Shown here one piece after another: positions 60,326 through 64,000 of a DNA stretch of 64,000 bases; position 1 is the first letter of the stretch; each line of letters opens with the position of its first letter. Under the pieces are notes generated by a model, which did not search any database, was not told the origin of the DNA, and saw nothing but the letters and a program-made list of their open reading frames with translations. The translations under genes were made by a program, and so were the position numbers. The stretch is from G963663775 sp963664255. GTDB taxonomy: Bacteria; Bacillota; Clostridia; Oscillospirales; Butyricicoccaceae. The stretch spans positions 1,178,001 through 1,242,000 of the forward strand of contig OY760938.1 in NCBI GenBank assembly GCA_963664255.1, given 5' to 3'.

Positions 60326-60718
60326 ATGAACATCAAGTTAAATCTGTCTGTAGAGGTAATGTTTAACCAAGAAACGGGAGTCACTGAAGTTATTTCGTGC
60401 AAAACGCAAGGAAGTATCGAAGAAGATTCGAAAATCGTCACAATGGAACTTGCTCTGACCGAAACCCAAGTAAAGTTTGGAATTTTAACGTTGGGAGCTC
60501 GGTCTATGATCGGGAGAATACTCCCTCCTGCAAAAGATCTGCAAGTGTTATATATGGGGCAAGATAAGAGATACCCTGCCAAAACCCATAAAAGCGTAAA
60601 AGGACGCATCGATGGTATAACTTCGTTTTATAATCAACACACTTTTTTAACGCCTGGTTCAAAGGTGAAAATATCTTATAACAAAGAAAATGCGCTGATA
60701 TCCGTCCAATTAATTTGA
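60326..60718 (+). CDS. Hypothetical protein of the integrated element
   Basis: 130 residues, soluble, beta-rich in appearance (NIKLNLSVEVMFNQETGVTE; GSKVKISYNKENALISVQLI). AAGGAG seven bases upstream and a consensus promoter show that it is a real gene. No family recognised; no signal peptide or membrane segment. Confidence 0.75.
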   Translation: MNIKLNLSVEVMFNQETGVTEVISCKTQGSIEEDSKIVTMELALTETQVKFGILTLGARSMIGRILPPAKDLQVLYMGQDKRYPAKTHKSVKGRIDGITSFYNQHTFLTPGSKVKISYNKENALISVQLI

Positions 60719-60874
60719 GGAGGCACATCAGACGCACTTCCTCTGCACATGAGAAAAGCCCCTTTTCTACACCACCGACCAAAGTTTTGTAGAAAAAGAG
60801 CTCAAACACCCACAAAGCGGGTTGTGCCTATATTCTAGCATGACCCCGCGCTGATTGCAAGGAGATAGAGAGAA

Positions 60875-61159
60875 ATGCACCAGAAAACTTTCAGCATCTG
60901 TAATGATTTGGGCGATGCCACATACAGACAGCAATGCGCAATTAAGACGCTTGACTTCATTCTTGAAGGACTAACGGACGAATCCACAGGCGATGCGAGC
61001 GGAAAAGCGCTATATTCTCGTATGCCCATGTACCGCGATATGCTCGCTTTTGTAAGTTGCGGACTGTTGGATACCAACGCGGAGATACATAACTACACGC
61101 AAGCACTGTATAGCGTGCATGGCATCAAAGCACAGGAGGACAAGCCATGTGGGAGATAA
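60875..61159 (+). CDS. Hypothetical protein of the integrated element
   Basis: 94 residues with a good AAGGAG site. It is mainly helical (FSICNDLGDATYRQQCAIKT; YRDMLAFVSCGLLDTNAEIH). No family recognised. Its end overlaps a membrane peptide gene by 13 bases, so the two are probably co-translated. Confidence 0.7.
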   Translation: MHQKTFSICNDLGDATYRQQCAIKTLDFILEGLTDESTGDASGKALYSRMPMYRDMLAFVSCGLLDTNAEIHNYTQALYSVHGIKAQEDKPCGR

Positions 61160-61218
61160 CCCGCGATAGCCTTGCAGTCGTTGGCATGACGCTGCTGATT
61201 CTGTTGGCATTCACATAA
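61147..61218 (+). CDS. 23-residue single-span membrane peptide
   Basis: Reads MWEITRDSLAVVGMTLLILL then AFT: a short charged start and one hydrophobic helix. GGAGG lies exactly seven bases before the ATG. It overlaps the preceding gene by 13 bases. Small single-span peptides of this sort can be toxins, regulators of membrane proteins or phage products; the function is open. Confidence 0.55.
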   Translation: MWEITRDSLAVVGMTLLILLAFT

Positions 61219-61249
61219 CGTATCGTTCAGAACGACACGTTGCATACAT

Positions 61250-61279
61250 AGCCGTTCCTATCATGGGGGCGGCTTTTTC
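61250..61279 (+). terminator. Terminator after the small gene set
   Basis: AGCCG and CGGCT pair (with inner CC/GG) and run into TTTTT. A short hairpin TCGTT-CAG-AACGA at 61223-61235 precedes it. Confidence 0.55.
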
Positions 61280-61429
61280 TATGCCTTGTATATGCCCTGT
61301 ACGGCGTTCTGTGCTGTCAGAGTGAAATTGCATGAGCAGAGCCACAACGCGCAGTGTGCGCCGTCACAGCGAGCGGGAGCGGCATTTATCACAGGCAGGG
61401 GCAAAACATCCTATCCTCTGCAAAGGTGG

Positions 61430-63102
61430 TCGGACTTGTGAAGTCCGAAACGGGAATCTCCGTCACGGGGCAGGCTTTCGGAACTGCGGATTCCGAAAGG
61501 GTGCGTCATATTTGACGCAGGGAGCTGGAAAGTTATCAGTCATTTGAAGCAGGGTCAAATTCAACCCACCTTCTAAATCATGCGGGCGTGTCAAATCTGA
61601 CACAGGGTACTGCAAATTTGCAGGGGGGGTGCTTGATATTCCAAGCAGGGGTACTCACAACACGAGTACCCTGTACTATCTGGTACGGGGTATCATATCA
61701 ATCGTGCACGAAATTTAGTGCAGGGGTATATGTAAACTCTATATGCTTTTTAGTTGCCGCCAACTTGATGCTGGGATAGGGTACTTTCAAGGTACGCCAT
61801 CGCTTCGGCAGGGGTATAACGAATCGTTACCCCATTGTGACATTGCAAGGGGACGGTGAAGCGCCGTATCCCTTTGCTGTATGGGATGTGATACTTACAA
61901 AGTGTGTACCACATAGCTTTGATTGAGCGGGCGGCATGGGGGTGTACAAAGTTCCGACCCTTGCTATGTGGATGGTATGGTACGAAGCGTACGGTACCCA
62001 GTGCCCGACATGGGTCACCGTTGAAGGGTTATCCTTTGCGCTGTAGGATGTCGTGAAACGCAACACCCATGCACAGTCCAAGTCATATTGACTATACACT
62101 GAAAGCGTTCTGCCACCACTGGCAGAACATCAAGACTTTTCGACATTTTTGACCGAAAGTATCGGCTGCTTGTCGACTACTGTCACACGGTCAGCTATAC
62201 GCGGATTGCGTACCACTGCAGCAATACCCCCGAATCTTTGGGGCTACTGATAGCACAAAGCTGTGCCGTCCTCTGGTCAGTCCAGAGTTGGGCTGGCTGA
62301 TCTCCTCAAAATTGAGGACATTGCAGATCGGCTCAAAATTGAGCGCATCCCCATAAGTGGGGACGGCATACCCACAGATGGGTACGGACGCTGTTTTCTC
62401 CACGAGTGGGGAAGGGTTGCCCTGCGCATCGAACCTGCTTGACAATGAGCGAGTTGCCCGGCAGCCTATTCAACCACCCTCAATCTGTGGGGATTTGGCG
62501 GCGCAAATCTGAGCCGCGAGGACAGTCCAAAATTGGACGCTCCTCCACCCAATCCAGAATTGGAGCGAGTTAGCGCCAAAGCTGGCGGTATCTGTGCGTA
62601 CGAAATTTGTCTGCACAACCAGCGCAATTTTCCGCTCGTTGATTGGCAGAACGCCCGACGAATTTCGTTGAACGTAACCGGCTCAATATCGAGCGGGTTA
62701 AGCGAATCCAAAAATGACGGCGCTGAGCGATCTCAAAAATGAGCTCGCTGCCCCCAGATTTGGGGAGACCTCAACTTTGAGTTGTCCGAAATAGGTCGGC
62801 TGAACTTTCAGCTCACCTCAGATTTGAGGGCAGCATGACCCCTAAAAGTTTAGGAGTGGGAACGATGAATTTCGTCAGTCTGAAAAGCTATCGTCCAGAG
62901 CGATAACATTCCCCCACAAGTGGAGGAAACGGGGATACTCACTGTATGAGTACCCTTTCACCCCGCAAGCGAACCGTTATTTTCCGTTATCTTGTGCCAA
63001 CGTGCTTATCCCGCAAGCACATTACGCTGCTGCTAAACACGACATCGTAGCCACTTGTGGCAACGTATGCGCCCGCCGTAGACGTGTGGGCAAGAGCCAC
63101 AC
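61430..63102 (+). ncRNA. Array of about 40 short hairpins, possible structured RNA
   Basis: About 1.7 kb without a credible gene but packed with short inverted repeats, on average one per 40 bases. Stems are 4-9 bp and differ in sequence; loops are mostly 4 bases. Many share the apex CA-N4-TG. Examples: 61502-61519 (7 bp), 61588-61603, 61610-61623, 62107-62128 (9 bp), 62303-62318, 62331-62344, 62348-62363, 62369-62384, 62525-62538, 62574-62587, 62752-62765, 62816-62829, 63050-63061. Others have longer loops (61475-61499, 61649-61671, 63002-63020, 63084-63102). Transcription and strand are unproven; several G-T pairs on the plus strand mildly favour a plus-strand RNA. Recombination or replication structures in DNA are alternatives. 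Confidence 0.55.
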
Positions 63103-63108
63103 ACGGCC

Positions 63109-63666
63109 CTACCTCAACCGGCTCATGCATTCCCCTTCAGTAGCAAACAGCACCCTGCTCCGCAAATCGAGAAAATCATATTGCTGCAGGAATTCATCAG
63201 AGATATAGTACTTGATTTCCGCAGCATTGAACCGCTTACCCGCAAAGTTCACCGCAAAACGCATATTCTCAAGCATCTGCACCTTTTTCATGATTCGGCT
63301 GAACTTCTCATGCGGCATATACCTCGGACGGTCAAAGGCGTGTGCCAGATAATCAAAAGGATATTTGTACTGATGGATTCCCACACTGGCAAGCAGCTTG
63401 TGCATATTCCATTTTAGCAGCTCTGTGCCGCCGGAATCGTACATATTGCGCCGATATTGGTAAAGGTCAAAGGGCAAGCACTCACGGCACATCAGTGCGT
63501 CTTGATGGACATAGAGATGCAGCCGACCTTTTCCACAGCAGGGGCATACCAGAAGCCGCCGGGAGCCCTTCCCGACCTTCTGCCGCTGAATATGTACCAT
63601 AGCGCCGTGGATGCGCACCGTGTCCGTACAGTCCTTAGGTATGGTTTTGGCTCGATAGCAGATCAT
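63109..63666 (-). CDS. Zinc-ribbon protein of the integrated element
   Basis: 185 residues. A zinc ribbon is seen at about 41-63 (VCPCCGKGRLH, then LMCRECLPFDLY). The rest is basic and helical (YPFDYLAHAFDRPRYMPHEK; FAGKRFNAAEIKYYISDEF). This suggests nucleic-acid binding, but no family was recognised. It ends seven bases beyond the last hairpin of the array and is convergent with it. The start at 63666 has GAGGAAGG upstream. Confidence 0.75.
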   Translation of the reverse strand: MICYRAKTIPKDCTDTVRIHGAMVHIQRQKVGKGSRRLLVCPCCGKGRLHLYVHQDALMCRECLPFDLYQYRRNMYDSGGTELLKWNMHKLLASVGIHQYKYPFDYLAHAFDRPRYMPHEKFSRIMKKVQMLENMRFAVNFAGKRFNAAEIKYYISDEFLQQYDFLDLRSRVLFATEGECMSRLR

Positions 63667-63782
63667 GCTTTTCCTTCCTCTCTGTGATTTATGGGTTTTC
63701 CGAAGCTATACGCGCGTAACGATGTCACCATATTTTGACCGCTATTCTCATGTGTTTTAAATAGCCTAAATTATAAAGGTTT

Positions 63783-64000
63783 CTACACCTTCCACTCGTC
63801 TTTTAATCGGTTCAACAGCTGCATTTGCTGTGTAGTATCACGGTCACGATTCAAGTCCGGGTGGAACTTCTTTGACAAGGCTTTGTAGAACTCTTTGAGT
63901 ATTATTTTGTCTTCTTCTGCGTAGTTACGCTGTTCTGACACGCCGTAACCACTGGAATAATTGGCATATCCAGAACCCCATGAATTGTAGTTACTGCGAG
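63783..64000 (-). CDS. J-domain (DnaJ-like) protein, N-terminus beyond the window
   Basis: The visible C-terminal 72 residues contain LKEFYKALSKKFHPDLNRDR, helix II and the HPD motif of a J domain, followed by helix III (QQMQLLNRLKDEWKV) and the stop. A Ser/Asn/Tyr/Gly-rich segment (NSWGSGYANYSSGYG) precedes it. A J domain at the very C-terminus recruits Hsp70. Here it is carried by a mobile element, perhaps to remodel replication or transfer complexes. Confidence 0.7.
   Translation of the reverse strand, partial: RSNYNSWGSGYANYSSGYGVSEQRNYAEEDKIILKEFYKALSKKFHPDLNRDRDTTQQMQLLNRLKDEWKV

Noticed and set aside
62191..62711. Two minus-strand frames of about 80 codons inside the hairpin array
   Set aside because: No ribosome sites, and the composition follows the inverted repeats. 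I regard them as chance frames.
61430..63102. CRISPR array, REP cluster or integron attC array as an explanation of the hairpin region
   Set aside because: There is no shared repeat sequence, no regular spacer length and no cas or integrase gene. The copies share only structure.

Overview
The window looks like chromosome from a spore-forming, anaerobic Clostridia (Firmicutes), most likely an Oscillospirales-type gut commensal. This is an inference. The support is a dipicolinate synthase pair (13.8-15.2 kb), strong AGGAGG ribosome sites, many ABC sugar and amino-acid importers, iron-dependent alcohol dehydrogenases, bacteriohemerythrin and SLH-domain surface proteins. The GC content is moderate. 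The 47-54 kb glycan block and the far right end are visibly more AT-rich or mosaic.

Layout. 1-5.1 kb: an amino-acid-type ABC importer (ATPase, binding protein, two permeases) with an iron alcohol dehydrogenase, under a FadR-type GntR regulator; the same 11-bp operator lies upstream of the regulator and of the importer. 5.3-9.1 kb: a sugar/inositol-type catabolic cluster (Gfo/Idh/MocA dehydrogenase, two TIM-barrel isomerases, LacI regulator). 9.4-13.6 kb: a DUF815 AAA+ protein, a 180-bp MITE-like inverted repeat, and a zinc/cadmium export set (P-type ATPase, separate HMA protein, ArsR sensor with an intact zinc site). 13.8-15.2 kb: dipicolinate synthase A and B. 15.3-20.7 kb: two class III aminotransferases, an APC permease and an iron alcohol dehydrogenase, plausibly a GABA or diamine route. 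21-24.3 kb: MerR regulator, nitroreductase, purine-type NCS2 permease. 24.4-30.8 kb: a complete type I restriction-modification operon (hsdR-hsdM-hsdS). 31.1 kb: a bacteriohemerythrin lacking one of the usual histidine ligands. 31.7-41.1 kb: a second sugar cluster (ribose-type ABC importer, Gfo/Idh dehydrogenase, two isomerases) with two AraC regulators. 41.4-45.5 kb: secreted surface proteins, one with three tail-collar repeats and one large F5/8C-repeat-SLH protein whose signal peptide is out of frame at a perfect 29-bp palindrome. 45.6 kb: rpiA.

47-54 kb holds a CDP-6-deoxysugar pathway (cytidylyltransferase, 4,6-dehydratase, reductase/epimerase, C-methyltransferase, 3,5-epimerase) with a glycosyltransferase. 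It lacks the 3-dehydrase needed for 3,6-dideoxyhexoses, so a C-methyl-branched 6-deoxyhexose is the likely product. It ends at an IS256-family element whose transposase has lost the first catalytic Asp (Asn152). The element abuts a cysteine desulfurase missing its N-terminus. A DUF4143 ATPase follows.

At 58.47 kb a 3' fragment of tRNA-Leu(UAA) marks the end of an integrated element that runs off the right edge. The element carries a three-gene toxin-antitoxin module with three operator copies, several small unknown proteins, a 23-residue membrane peptide, a zinc-ribbon protein and a J-domain protein. Between 61.4 and 63.1 kb there is a gene-free stretch of about 1.7 kb packed with roughly 40 short hairpins. 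Their stems all differ in sequence, but many share an apex of the form CA-N4-TG. I know of no described feature like this, and it is the best candidate here for an undescribed RNA or DNA structure.
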